64,000 bases of DNA, from positions 1 to 64,000 of the forward strand of contig CAZNJE010000023.1 in assembly GCA_964573295.1 (NCBI GenBank). Direction: 5' to 3'. Within the stretch, counting starts at the first letter, position 1; each line of letters starts with the position of its first letter. Positions 33,047 through 41,696 of this stretch are shown here, piece after piece. Below the pieces are notes generated by a model, which had not been told where the DNA came from, did no database searches, and saw only the letters and a program-made list of their open reading frames with translations. The stretch is from CAYQJL01 sp964573295. Lineage in GTDB: Bacteria > Eisenbacteria > RBG-16-71-46 > CAIMUX01 > WJJG01. The translations under genes were made by a program, and so were the position numbers.

Positions 33047-34927
33047 GTGGCAACGGTCCGAAGTATCCATAAGCTTGTCCGCGAGCTGATCGACGGAGGT
33101 CACCTGCGTCGCCGCGCATGGGGCCCACGTGCCGGCTGGCAGGTACGTCTGCGCTGGTGGGTACCGCCGGCCATCGTGGCCGCGGTCTTCCTGGCCGCGC
33201 CACTCGGCCTGAGCCTGCCGGCGGTTCCACTCCTGGCGGTGGCCGCGGCTATCCTGATCTGCAATGCACTGTTCGCTGTGGCTTGCTCTCGTGACCCCGA
33301 GGGAAGCGATCCCGACCGCGAGCGGCGCCTGACGGTGCTGCAGGTAGCCCTCGACTACGCCGCGGTCTTCGTCCTAATCCACTTCACCGGCGGACTGAGC
33401 AGCCCGCTGCTCTACTTCCTCAACTTCCATGTGATCTTCGCTGCCATCCTTTTCCGCCCCCGCCTCGCCTACGTCTTTGCCGCCGCCGCCATCCTCGGCA
33501 TGACACTCCACACTGTGGGAACCCAGGCCGGGCTCTGGACTCCGTGGTCGATCTCAGGTACGACGATCATCGAGGAGCCAGTCAATTTGGTTGCGACTCT
33601 GTCCAGCTTCACCGCGGTGGTGCTCATCTGTGCCGGGCTGGTGACGTGGATCATGCGCCGCCTTCGTGAACGGGTGCTAGCTCTGGCGCTTGCCAGCGAC
33701 CAGATGGCCGAGCTCAACGAGAAGCTGGCCAGCCTATACGCCATTGCGAGCACGATCGGCCTCGAGCGCCGCATGATGCCCGTCCTGGAACGTGCCGCAC
33801 AGGAGTTACGCGGTGTGACCGGAGCGCCCGCGGTTGCCATCCTGTTGCTGAGCCGGGATCGCCGCTCGCTACGTTACGCGACCGTAGTAGGCCTACCCGA
33901 GCAGGGGATTGTGGGCCGCACCATAGAGGTGACAACCGACGGCCCGCACAGACGCGTCCTCAAAGGCCAGCGCCCGGCCATCTGCCGGATCGTGGAAAGC
34001 GAGAGTATACCCCTGCCCGTCGCACCGGCGCTGGCCGAAGCGGGTCTCGGCGCCGGGATGCTGCTGCCACTGAGGGTCGAGCGGCGCGCGATCGGCGTGC
34101 TCAGCCTCTACGCCGCAGATTCTGAAGATTTCGCGGACGCCGACACCGACTTCTTGCAGCTGGCCGCCGACCTGGTGGCCTTGACGGTAGAGAACGCGCG
34201 GGCCCACGAAGCCCGCGAGAAGCTCGTGCTCGAACGTACGCGTTTCATGCTCCAGGTCACGCATAACCTACGCGCCCCGGTCAACGCGGCGATCAACATG
34301 CTCGATGCACTGCGCGGCGGCTACGTCGGCGACATGGTGCCCGCGCAGAGCGCCTATCTGGACCGTATTCACCACCGCCTTACGGGGCTGACCGGAATGG
34401 TCGGCGAGCTGCTTGCCATCGCCCAGACGCGCGCCCAGGGTCCTGAGTTCGAACGCCTGGACGTCGATCCTCTCGCGCTGGCCGCGGATGTCGACCGCAC
34501 CTTCCGCGATACCGCCCGATGCAAAGAGATCGAGCTTCGCATCGAGGTTCCCCCGGCGTTGCCGAGCCTGCGGGGCGATCCCCATCAGCTGCAACAGCTC
34601 CTCGAGAACCTGGTCTCCAACGCCATCAAGTACACACCCCGCGGGGGCACGGTAACGCTCGCCCTGGAGCCCGCCGGCGCCGAACGGCTGAAGATCACGG
34701 TGCGTGACACCGGCATCGGCATCCCCGCTGCCGAGCAGGACAGGCTGTTCACGGAGTTCTTCCGTGCCTCCAACGCTCGTAAGCACGAGGAGGTTGGCAC
34801 GGGCCTGGGACTTTCGATCGTGAAGCAGACCGTGGAGCAGCACGGCGGTGAGCTGCGCGTCACGAGCCGGGAAGGCGAAGGCACGACCTTCACAGTGGTG
34901 CTTCCGCTCGCAGTCACTGACCCGTAG
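33047..34927 (+). CDS. Membrane sensor histidine kinase with GAF domain
   Basis: A 626-aa kinase. The GTG at 33047 has GGGAGGG 6 nt upstream; the longer frame to 32921 lacks a site. Six transmembrane segments (about residues 40-220) form the sensor, followed by a coiled linker and a GAF domain (LYAIASTIGLERRMMPVL ... GVLSLYAADSEDF). HisKA has the phosphoacceptor His406 in QVTHNLRAPVNAA. The ATPase domain shows N-box ENLVSNAIKYTPRGG, G1 DTGIGIP and G2 GTGLGLSIVK. It is divergent from the operon that begins with a single-domain response regulator and encodes the hydrogenase, so it may sense redox or hydrogen state. That link is inferred from position only. Confidence 0.94.
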   Translation: MATVRSIHKLVRELIDGGHLRRRAWGPRAGWQVRLRWWVPPAIVAAVFLAAPLGLSLPAVPLLAVAAAILICNALFAVACSRDPEGSDPDRERRLTVLQVALDYAAVFVLIHFTGGLSSPLLYFLNFHVIFAAILFRPRLAYVFAAAAILGMTLHTVGTQAGLWTPWSISGTTIIEEPVNLVATLSSFTAVVLICAGLVTWIMRRLRERVLALALASDQMAELNEKLASLYAIASTIGLERRMMPVLERAAQELRGVTGAPAVAILLLSRDRRSLRYATVVGLPEQGIVGRTIEVTTDGPHRRVLKGQRPAICRIVESESIPLPVAPALAEAGLGAGMLLPLRVERRAIGVLSLYAADSEDFADADTDFLQLAADLVALTVENARAHEAREKLVLERTRFMLQVTHNLRAPVNAAINMLDALRGGYVGDMVPAQSAYLDRIHHRLTGLTGMVGELLAIAQTRAQGPEFERLDVDPLALAADVDRTFRDTARCKEIELRIEVPPALPSLRGDPHQLQQLLENLVSNAIKYTPRGGTVTLALEPAGAERLKITVRDTGIGIPAAEQDRLFTEFFRASNARKHEEVGTGLGLSIVKQTVEQHGGELRVTSREGEGTTFTVVLPLAVTDP

Positions 34928-34988
34928 CGTGGCCGGCGACACGTCCCCTCGGTGGTGATCTTCTGTGCTCCGCTCGTGAGGATGCCTG

Positions 34989-37715
34989 TCAGTGAGGAAC
35001 GTCCATCCGTCTCCGCGCCAGCTTGAAGATCTCCATAACGGCCAACACCGACAACGCTAGGGCCAGCATTGCGAGCCATTGCTCGACCGGGACGGTGTTT
35101 GTACCAAGAATCCCTTGCATCAAGGGAAGGTGCATGCTCAGCAGGTGAATGCCCTGGGCCGCGATGACACCCAAGACGAGAATGTAGTTCCGACTCAGCG
35201 GAACTCTGAAGGCCGATGTTGCCTCGGAACGACAATTGAACACGTGGACGTTCTGCATCAGGACCATGAGCAGCAGTAGATGGTTTCGCGCCTCTGCTTC
35301 AGCATACCCCCCGTGCCCGATCATCCAGTACCAGAATCCGAAGGCAATCGCGCCGATCGTCAGTCCGGAGACCAGGGTCTGGCTCACCATCTGTGAGTTG
35401 AAAATCCCCTCTCCGGGACGGCGTGGCTTGCGTTTCATTGCGCCGGGTTCGCCTCCTTCGAACGCGAGGGCGACATCCTGAATGCCGTTGGTGACGAGAT
35501 TCAGCCACAGGATTTGCACGGCCAGAAGAGGCAAGGACACACCAAACGCAATCGCTGCCAGAAACATCAAGATCTCGGCCGCGCCGGTGGAGATGAGGAG
35601 ATAGATCACCTTGCGAACGTTGGCATACGCGAACCGCCCCTCTTCGACCCCGGCCACAATGGAAGCGAAGTTATCGTCGCGCACGATCATCGCCCCCACG
35701 TCCTTGGCCACATCCGTGCCGGAGCCCATCGCTACACCGATGTTGGCCTTCTTCAGCGCCGGAGCGTCGTTGACCCCGTCACCGGTCACCGCCACGAACT
35801 CCCCTTGCCGCTGCAACACATCGACGATGTCGAGCTTCTGGGCCGGCGCCACGCGCGCGAAGACGTGCGTCGAGGCCACCAAGTGCTCGTAGGCCGGACT
35901 ATCGGCAGCACCTGCCTTTCTGAGGTCTCTGCCGGTAACGACCGGCTCCTCCGAGTCCCCCAGATCGAGTTCTCGGGCGATTGCGCCTGCCGTGGCCGGA
36001 TGATCGCCCGTGATCATGATCACCTTGATGCCCGCCTCGCGGCACTCACGCACGGCCTCTAACGACTCGGCCCGAAGCGGATCGATGAACCCGACGAGTC
36101 CCTGGAACACCAATCCTGAGAGCCCTGCCGCCTTGTCCTTCTTCTCGGCCTGTGTCAGCTCGGTCTCGCCGGAGGCCACCGCCAGCACCCGCAGCCCCTT
36201 GTCTGCCATGGACAGAGCCTGCTCATCGACACTCGCGCGGTCTAGATCCGTCACGCGGCCTTCGTGGTACATCCGAGAGCAGAAGTCGAGAACCTTCTCC
36301 GCGGCTCCTTTGACCGCCACACGCTTCTTCTCACCTTCCTCGTAGAACGCCGCCGAGAACGCAAGCTCAGACTCGTAGGGCACTTCCCCCGTAACATTCG
36401 TCTCCCGCCTAAGACTCTCCGGATCCAGACCCAGCTTGTAGCCCATCGCAAGAAAGGCCACATCCATGGCATCGCCGGAGTGATTCCATGAACCATCCTC
36501 CTTGGTCAGTGACCCCTCGTTGGCAAGGATCGCCTCCCGAGCCATGCGCTCCAGTTGCTTCCTGGCCGATTCTGACACCTCCCCGTCATCCTCGGCCGAC
36601 ACGTCGCCTTCACCGTTGTAACCCTCCCCGGACACCGCGAACCTCTGACCATCGGGAAAGGCAATCATGCGCACGGTCTGCTGATTGACCGTCAGGGTGC
36701 CGGTCTTATCACTCGCTATGACGGTACAGCTCCCGAGGCTCTCCACCGACGTGAGCTTGCGTACGATCACGTTCCGACGCGACATCCGTTTGCTGGCAAT
36801 GGATAAGGCCACCGTGAGCGCCACCGGCAACCCTTCGGGAATGGCGGAGACGGCCATCGCGATGATGAAGAAGAAGATTTCCGCGGCCTCATACCCCTGG
36901 GCCTTCAACAGGCCCGCCAGGCCCACGCTCAACGCGAGGAAGATGAGGCCGATGTTTCTGACAAAGGTCTCCATCCGCGAGACCAGCGGAGGCTTGCCGG
37001 CTTCAGATTCCGTCACCGACTCGGCCACCAGTCCAACCTGGGTCGCCGTACCAGTCGCAATCACAACCCCGCGCCCTCGTCCCCCGGTAATTGTGGATCC
37101 GGCAAAAGCGATGTTCCTACGATCACTGACGTCTGTGTCCTCATCAAGCACATCCGCGAACTTCTCGGCAGCGATCGACTCCCCCGTTAGAAAGCTCTCA
37201 TCGGCAGCAAGTCCCTGCGCATCGACCAGTCGCAGATCCGCCGGGACCTTGCCTCCAGATTCCAACAGGACGATATCCCCGGGCACTACCTCCTCCGACG
37301 GGATCACCCGCTCCCGCCCGGCACGACGCACCCGTGCCTTGATCTGGAGCATGCCCTGGAGATGTGCGGCACTCTTCTCGGCATTGTACTCCTGATACGC
37401 ACCCAAGCCGCTGTTGAGCGCGATCACCAAGAAGATGAATACTGCATCGGCTTCCTCTCCAATGATCAGAGAGGCCACGGCGGCGGCGATCAAGACGAAG
37501 ATGAGGGGATTCAGAATCTGCCGCAGCAGGATCTCCCAGATGGTTGGCGGCTCCTTCCTGGGCAAACGGTTCGGACCGTAGAAGTCCAGGCGCCGATTCA
37601 CCTGTTCATCTCGAAGGCCTTCCGGGGAGCTGTCCAGCTCGTCGAAGACCTTCCCGGGCTCGAAGCTATGCCAGCTCTCTTCGGACAGCCGGTGGGGACG
37701 CACCAAGTCATTCAT
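34989..37715 (-). CDS. P2-type cation-transporting ATPase (calcium-pump-like)
   Basis: A 908-aa P-type ATPase. N-terminal cation-ATPase segment (GLRDEQVNRRLDFYGPN), actuator TGES (SFLTGESI), M4 motif AIPEGLPVAL, phosphorylation site Asp336 in SDKTGTLT, nucleotide-binding KGA (VAVKGAAEKVL), hinge TGDGVNDAPALKKANIGVAMG, and C-terminal segments with M6 NLVTNGIQDVALAFE. PEGLP is shared with SERCA-type calcium pumps, but SERCA's M6 NLVTDG Asp is Asn here, so ion specificity is open. There is no heavy-metal-binding domain. It converges with the kinase gene (61 bp between stops). Confidence 0.93.
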   Translation of the reverse strand: MNDLVRPHRLSEESWHSFEPGKVFDELDSSPEGLRDEQVNRRLDFYGPNRLPRKEPPTIWEILLRQILNPLIFVLIAAAVASLIIGEEADAVFIFLVIALNSGLGAYQEYNAEKSAAHLQGMLQIKARVRRAGRERVIPSEEVVPGDIVLLESGGKVPADLRLVDAQGLAADESFLTGESIAAEKFADVLDEDTDVSDRRNIAFAGSTITGGRGRGVVIATGTATQVGLVAESVTESEAGKPPLVSRMETFVRNIGLIFLALSVGLAGLLKAQGYEAAEIFFFIIAMAVSAIPEGLPVALTVALSIASKRMSRRNVIVRKLTSVESLGSCTVIASDKTGTLTVNQQTVRMIAFPDGQRFAVSGEGYNGEGDVSAEDDGEVSESARKQLERMAREAILANEGSLTKEDGSWNHSGDAMDVAFLAMGYKLGLDPESLRRETNVTGEVPYESELAFSAAFYEEGEKKRVAVKGAAEKVLDFCSRMYHEGRVTDLDRASVDEQALSMADKGLRVLAVASGETELTQAEKKDKAAGLSGLVFQGLVGFIDPLRAESLEAVRECREAGIKVIMITGDHPATAGAIARELDLGDSEEPVVTGRDLRKAGAADSPAYEHLVASTHVFARVAPAQKLDIVDVLQRQGEFVAVTGDGVNDAPALKKANIGVAMGSGTDVAKDVGAMIVRDDNFASIVAGVEEGRFAYANVRKVIYLLISTGAAEILMFLAAIAFGVSLPLLAVQILWLNLVTNGIQDVALAFEGGEPGAMKRKPRRPGEGIFNSQMVSQTLVSGLTIGAIAFGFWYWMIGHGGYAEAEARNHLLLLMVLMQNVHVFNCRSEATSAFRVPLSRNYILVLGVIAAQGIHLLSMHLPLMQGILGTNTVPVEQWLAMLALALSVLAVMEIFKLARRRMDVPH

Positions 37716-38180
37716 GAAGACTCCTGGGTCGATCGATTCCGCGCCACAGCCGCTTCAACCAGAGGTGTCTGACCGGCTCACAATGGCCGTAGGGCAGGAC
37801 CCCTACTACAGGCCATGACTCTGGTCATGACTCTGGCCATGACTCTGGCCCAGATCACTGGATAATGAAGAGATGCTCTTGCTTGAAGTTCAATCATACC
37901 ATCGGCGCATTCTACTATCGAGTTCGGCCTACATACCGTCATTTCGGCTGGAGCATTCGACCAGTGGGACCTGGGGAAAGCCACCACGGGGGCGTCCGGC
38001 CGCAGGCACCGGTAGTGTCAACAGCCCAGACCAAACGGCACATCCGCGGAACGGTCCCCGGCCAACTCCGCGATTGCGTCGCATGGGTGCGGTGGCGATG
38101 ATTGTAATCGAGCGTTGACGCATTTCACCTTCCATCAGGAACTCACTGCCAATGACGGTCTTCCTCATCGCGGAGGAATC
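37716..38180. other. Divergent intergenic region
   Basis: A 465-bp region between the ATPase and mannosidase genes. It contains a 12-bp array (37814-37849) and no recognisable gene; part may be a translated mannosidase leader if the alternative TTG at 38115 is used. Confidence 0.4.
37814..37849. repeat. 12-bp tandem repeat
   Basis: Three units CATGACTCTGGT/C start at 37814, 37826 and 37838, in the leader region of the ATPase gene. Confidence 0.9.
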
Positions 38181-41100
38181 GTGATCCATCAAGGCTACCA
38201 GCAGTCGGTTGCCGGCCGCCCGCTGCACTACCATTCGCCGCTGCCCGGGCAACGCCCGGCGTTACTGGTCCGTGCCCACAAGACCTGGCCCCCGATCGTG
38301 TGGCAAACCGAGCCGGCTCGCCACTCGCCCGAAACCCGCCTGACGCGCTACGTCTGGTTGGCGGGCCTTGGCTGTAACCTCGGCCGGGCGCAGTTTCGCC
38401 TCACCGTCGATGGGCTCGGCAGCCTGACATTTCACACGGAAAGCGACGCAACCTGGAGCGTCGGCGGAGGCCACGGCCTCTCGCTTGCATTTCACGGCCT
38501 GCTGCGTGATATCCACGGAGACCGATTCGGTCTGATGCTGCTCGATGTGCCCTCGGCGACGCTGCTGCCGGGCGAGACGCTCACACTGCGCATCGCACCC
38601 GGGGGGGCGAGGGAGGTGGGGTGCGACCAACCGCATGACGAACCGAGTAACGAACCGAGTAACGAACCGGGTAACGAACCGGGTGACGATCCGGGTGACC
38701 CGCCAAGCAACGGGGCGAGTGACGAGGCTGGTGACATGACCAGTGAGGCATGGGTGATGACGTTCGAGGAGCCGCTCGTCGCAGGGATCTCCACGCAGGC
38801 ACTCCCCTTGCTGGAACGTCACGAAGGCGCCTCACTGCAGCCGGTGGAAGTAACGACGCTGCACCTCGGCGAGCCGGCCCAGCAGGTCCTGCGTCTGTCC
38901 GGCGGCAAACCGGTCACCCAGAAGCTCACCTTCGGCCTGAACCGCGTCAGGCTCTACCTTGATCCGGCCCAACAACCGCGCGATCTCGTTCTGGACGCCT
39001 CGTGCGCTGGACAGACGAGCAGGCACCTGGTGAACGTCGCACCCGTGAGGCCGTGGACCATCTCGCTCGTGCAACATACACATACCGACATCGGTTATAC
39101 CCGACCACAGACGGAGATCCTGTCCGAACACTTGCGCTACATCGACTATGCTCTCGACTACTGCGACGCGACGGACGAGTTCCCCACCGCGTCCCAGTTC
39201 CGCTGGACGTGCGAGGCGGCCTGGTCGGTCGCCGTGTACTTGCGCACGCGGCCGCCAGCGCAAGTCGCCCGTCTTGCGCGACGGGTGTCAGAGGGCCGCA
39301 TCGAGCTGACCGCCATGCCGCTCAATATGGCCGAGGTGGCCGACGAGAACCTTCTGCGGTTGTCCCTGGCATTCATGGCCGAGGCCCGCCGCAGGGGGTT
39401 GCCGGTGCCGACCGCCATGCAGAACGACGTCAATGGCATCGCCTGGTGTCTGATCGACTGGTTTGCCGATCTGAACATTCGATACGTGGTCATGGGCGAG
39501 CATACGCATCGCGCGCTCGAGCCGTTCGATCATCCCACGCCCTTCTGGTGGCAGTCTCCGGCTGGAGCGCGTGTGCTCGCTTTCCGTGCGGATCACTACA
39601 TGACCGCCAACTTCTGGGGCGTCCTGGGAGAGGATCTAGATGTCTTCGGGGCGAATGTGGTGGCGTATCTGGACCGTCTGGCTGCTCAGGGGTACCCCTA
39701 CGATGAGATCGCCGTTCAGTTCTCGGGCAGTATCACCGACAACGCCCCGCCATCGATGGCCGCCAGTGAGCTCATTCGGCGTTGGAACATGCGCTACGTC
39801 TGGCCGCGTCTGCGCACCACGACGATGAGCGCCTTTCTCGAACGGATCGAGCAGACACACGGCAGTGACTTGCCTGTTCACCGAGCGGCTTGGCCGGACT
39901 GGTGGACCGACGGCTTCGGCAGCGCGATGCGCGAGACCGCGTCCCTACGCCGTGCCCAAAGCGAACTGATCGCCGCCCAGGGGCTGCTCGCCATGGCAAC
40001 ACTGCTGGGCACGAGCGTTCCTTCAGAACTCCGCACGCAATCGGAGCGGGTGGCCGATCTGCTGGTTTTCGCCGCCGAGCATACGTGGGGCGCGGCCGAA
40101 AGCGTAAGCGACCCGCTTTGTGAGAACAGCATGGTCCAATGGATGGAGAAGACCTCCTACATCTGGCAGGCGGTGATGCGCACGCGTCTGCTCCAGGAAG
40201 GCGCGCTGGGTCAGCTGCGACCGCACATAGGGCAAGCCACTGTGCCCACGGTCGCCGTTTTCAACACGCTCAACTGGTCCCGCGGCGGACTGGTGACCTT
40301 CTTCGCCGATCACAGCTTGCTGCCGGACAACGGCGCCTTTGTGCTGCGCGACCGCGCGGGGCGGGTCGCGCCCTTACAGCGGCTCTCGAGGCGTCCCGAG
40401 GGCAGCACCTGGGCCCTGTGGTCGGAGGAGGTTCCCGCCTTCGGCTGGAAGGTCTATCGCCTCGCGTGCGGCGCTGCTGCGCGCGCTGAACCTCGCGGGC
40501 AGACCAACGCGATCGAAGGCGGCGATGAGCGCAGCCATGACCGCAGCCATGATTGCCACCATGACTGCCGTCACAACCACCCAAGTACTGCCTCCCGTTT
40601 GTCCGCGCCCCGCCATGTGCTCGAGAACGGCGACTATCGCATCGAAGTGGTTCCCGCAAAGGGGGGTATCGTCGCGCTGCACGACAAGCGGCTCGGCCTC
40701 GACCTTCTCGACGAAGCCCGGCAGCACGCGCTGGGACAGGTCATCTACGAGCGGCTCGATGAACGGGCCTCGCTCGAGCGCCGCGAGCTGGGCTCCCACC
40801 GGCGTGTGAACTGGTCGATGCTGCGAATCGTCTCGGTCGAAGACACCCCCCTCTGGCATAGCCTTCGGCTCTGCGGACAGCTCGAAGGGTTCGAGGATCT
40901 CTCGCTCGAAATTCGCCTCTATCGCACCGCGAAGCGCGTCGAACTCGTCTACCAGGGCCGCAAGCAGCGCGTGACCGAACCGGAGGGGGTCTACGTGGCG
41001 CTGCCCTTCGACCTACCAAGCGGCCACCTGGAGTTCGAAGCCCAGGGCGGAGCTGTCGTGCCGGGCGTCGACCAGCTTCCGGGCACCGCCTCGGACTGGA

Positions 41101-41696
41101 ACACGATCCAGGCCTATGCGGCCATACGTAGCCCCCACGGTGAGATCGTGCTGGTGAGCGAGGATGCTCCGCTCGTGCAGTTCGGCGGTATCAACACCGG
41201 CCGCTTTGAGTACGCAGGCCGCCCGGCGTCGAATCAAATCTTCTCTTGGGTACTGAACAACTACTGGGTCACCAACTTCTGCGCCAGCCAGGAAGGCGAG
41301 CTGCGCTGGAAGTATCGGATCACCTCAACGTCAGCCACCGCACGTGGCACGGCCGCACGCTTCGGCTGGAGCGAGCGCATTCCTCTGGTCGCGTCCATGC
41401 TGCCGGCCGCGGCGAACCCGGTCGCGGCATCCGCACCGGTTACACTCGGCCTCGATACACCGAACCTGCTACTCGTCGCGGCGGGCCCGGCGGCCGAGGG
41501 GCGCGCCGCGCTGCTGCACCTGCGTGAGATCGGTGGCGAAAAGACAACGCTGCCGGAGCGCGGCGACGCCGACGGGCGCATACGATATCGGTCCGCGAAT
41601 GCAATAGGTGAGGACATCGAGGGTGCGCTGTTCATCCCCCCGCTAGGGACACGGTTCCTTGCCGCCGAGCGTGCACGGTCAGGGCCGCCGCTCTAG
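38181..41696 (+). CDS. Glycoside hydrolase family 38 alpha-mannosidase
   Basis: A 1171-aa cytoplasmic enzyme (no signal peptide). The GTG at 38181 has GGAGG 4 nt upstream; a TTG at 38115 would add 22 residues without a clear site. An N-terminal beta-sandwich (about residues 1-290) precedes the GH38 catalytic domain, recognised by the zinc motif HTHTDIGY (His299, His301 position region, Asp303) and the nucleophile Asp416 in QNDVNGIAW. The remainder contains the helical bundle and C-terminal beta-domains typical of GH38 (VAVFNTLNWSR, ENGDYRIEVVPAKGGIVAL, RRVNWSMLRI). Two in-frame 12-bp minisatellites insert hydrophilic repeats, one in the N-terminal domain and one before the C-terminal beta-sandwich. 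Its last base pairs overlap the stop of the convergent VCBS gene. Confidence 0.88.
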   Translation: MIHQGYQQSVAGRPLHYHSPLPGQRPALLVRAHKTWPPIVWQTEPARHSPETRLTRYVWLAGLGCNLGRAQFRLTVDGLGSLTFHTESDATWSVGGGHGLSLAFHGLLRDIHGDRFGLMLLDVPSATLLPGETLTLRIAPGGAREVGCDQPHDEPSNEPSNEPGNEPGDDPGDPPSNGASDEAGDMTSEAWVMTFEEPLVAGISTQALPLLERHEGASLQPVEVTTLHLGEPAQQVLRLSGGKPVTQKLTFGLNRVRLYLDPAQQPRDLVLDASCAGQTSRHLVNVAPVRPWTISLVQHTHTDIGYTRPQTEILSEHLRYIDYALDYCDATDEFPTASQFRWTCEAAWSVAVYLRTRPPAQVARLARRVSEGRIELTAMPLNMAEVADENLLRLSLAFMAEARRRGLPVPTAMQNDVNGIAWCLIDWFADLNIRYVVMGEHTHRALEPFDHPTPFWWQSPAGARVLAFRADHYMTANFWGVLGEDLDVFGANVVAYLDRLAAQGYPYDEIAVQFSGSITDNAPPSMAASELIRRWNMRYVWPRLRTTTMSAFLERIEQTHGSDLPVHRAAWPDWWTDGFGSAMRETASLRRAQSELIAAQGLLAMATLLGTSVPSELRTQSERVADLLVFAAEHTWGAAESVSDPLCENSMVQWMEKTSYIWQAVMRTRLLQEGALGQLRPHIGQATVPTVAVFNTLNWSRGGLVTFFADHSLLPDNGAFVLRDRAGRVAPLQRLSRRPEGSTWALWSEEVPAFGWKVYRLACGAAARAEPRGQTNAIEGGDERSHDRSHDCHHDCRHNHPSTASRLSAPRHVLENGDYRIEVVPAKGGIVALHDKRLGLDLLDEARQHALGQVIYERLDERASLERRELGSHRRVNWSMLRIVSVEDTPLWHSLRLCGQLEGFEDLSLEIRLYRTAKRVELVYQGRKQRVTEPEGVYVALPFDLPSGHLEFEAQGGAVVPGVDQLPGTASDWNTIQAYAAIRSPHGEIVLVSEDAPLVQFGGINTGRFEYAGRPASNQIFSWVLNNYWVTNFCASQEGELRWKYRITSTSATARGTAARFGWSERIPLVASMLPAAANPVAASAPVTLGLDTPNLLLVAAGPAAEGRAALLHLREIGGEKTTLPERGDADGRIRYRSANAIGEDIEGALFIPPLGTRFLAAERARSGPPL
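38637..38732. repeat. Eight 12-bp in-frame units in the mannosidase N-terminal domain
   Basis: Units of AACGAACCGAGT type run without a break from 38637 to 38732 and decay toward the 3' side. They encode Asn/Asp-Glu-Pro-Ser/Gly repeated, an acidic proline-rich loop inside an otherwise conserved enzyme. Confidence 0.95.
40527..40574. repeat. Four 12-bp in-frame units in the mannosidase C-terminal part
   Basis: Units GACCGCAGCCAT and variants start at 40527, 40539, 40551 and 40563. They encode a His/Asp/Cys-rich loop (RSHDRSHDCHHDCRH). The unit is unrelated to the first array of the same gene. Confidence 0.92.
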
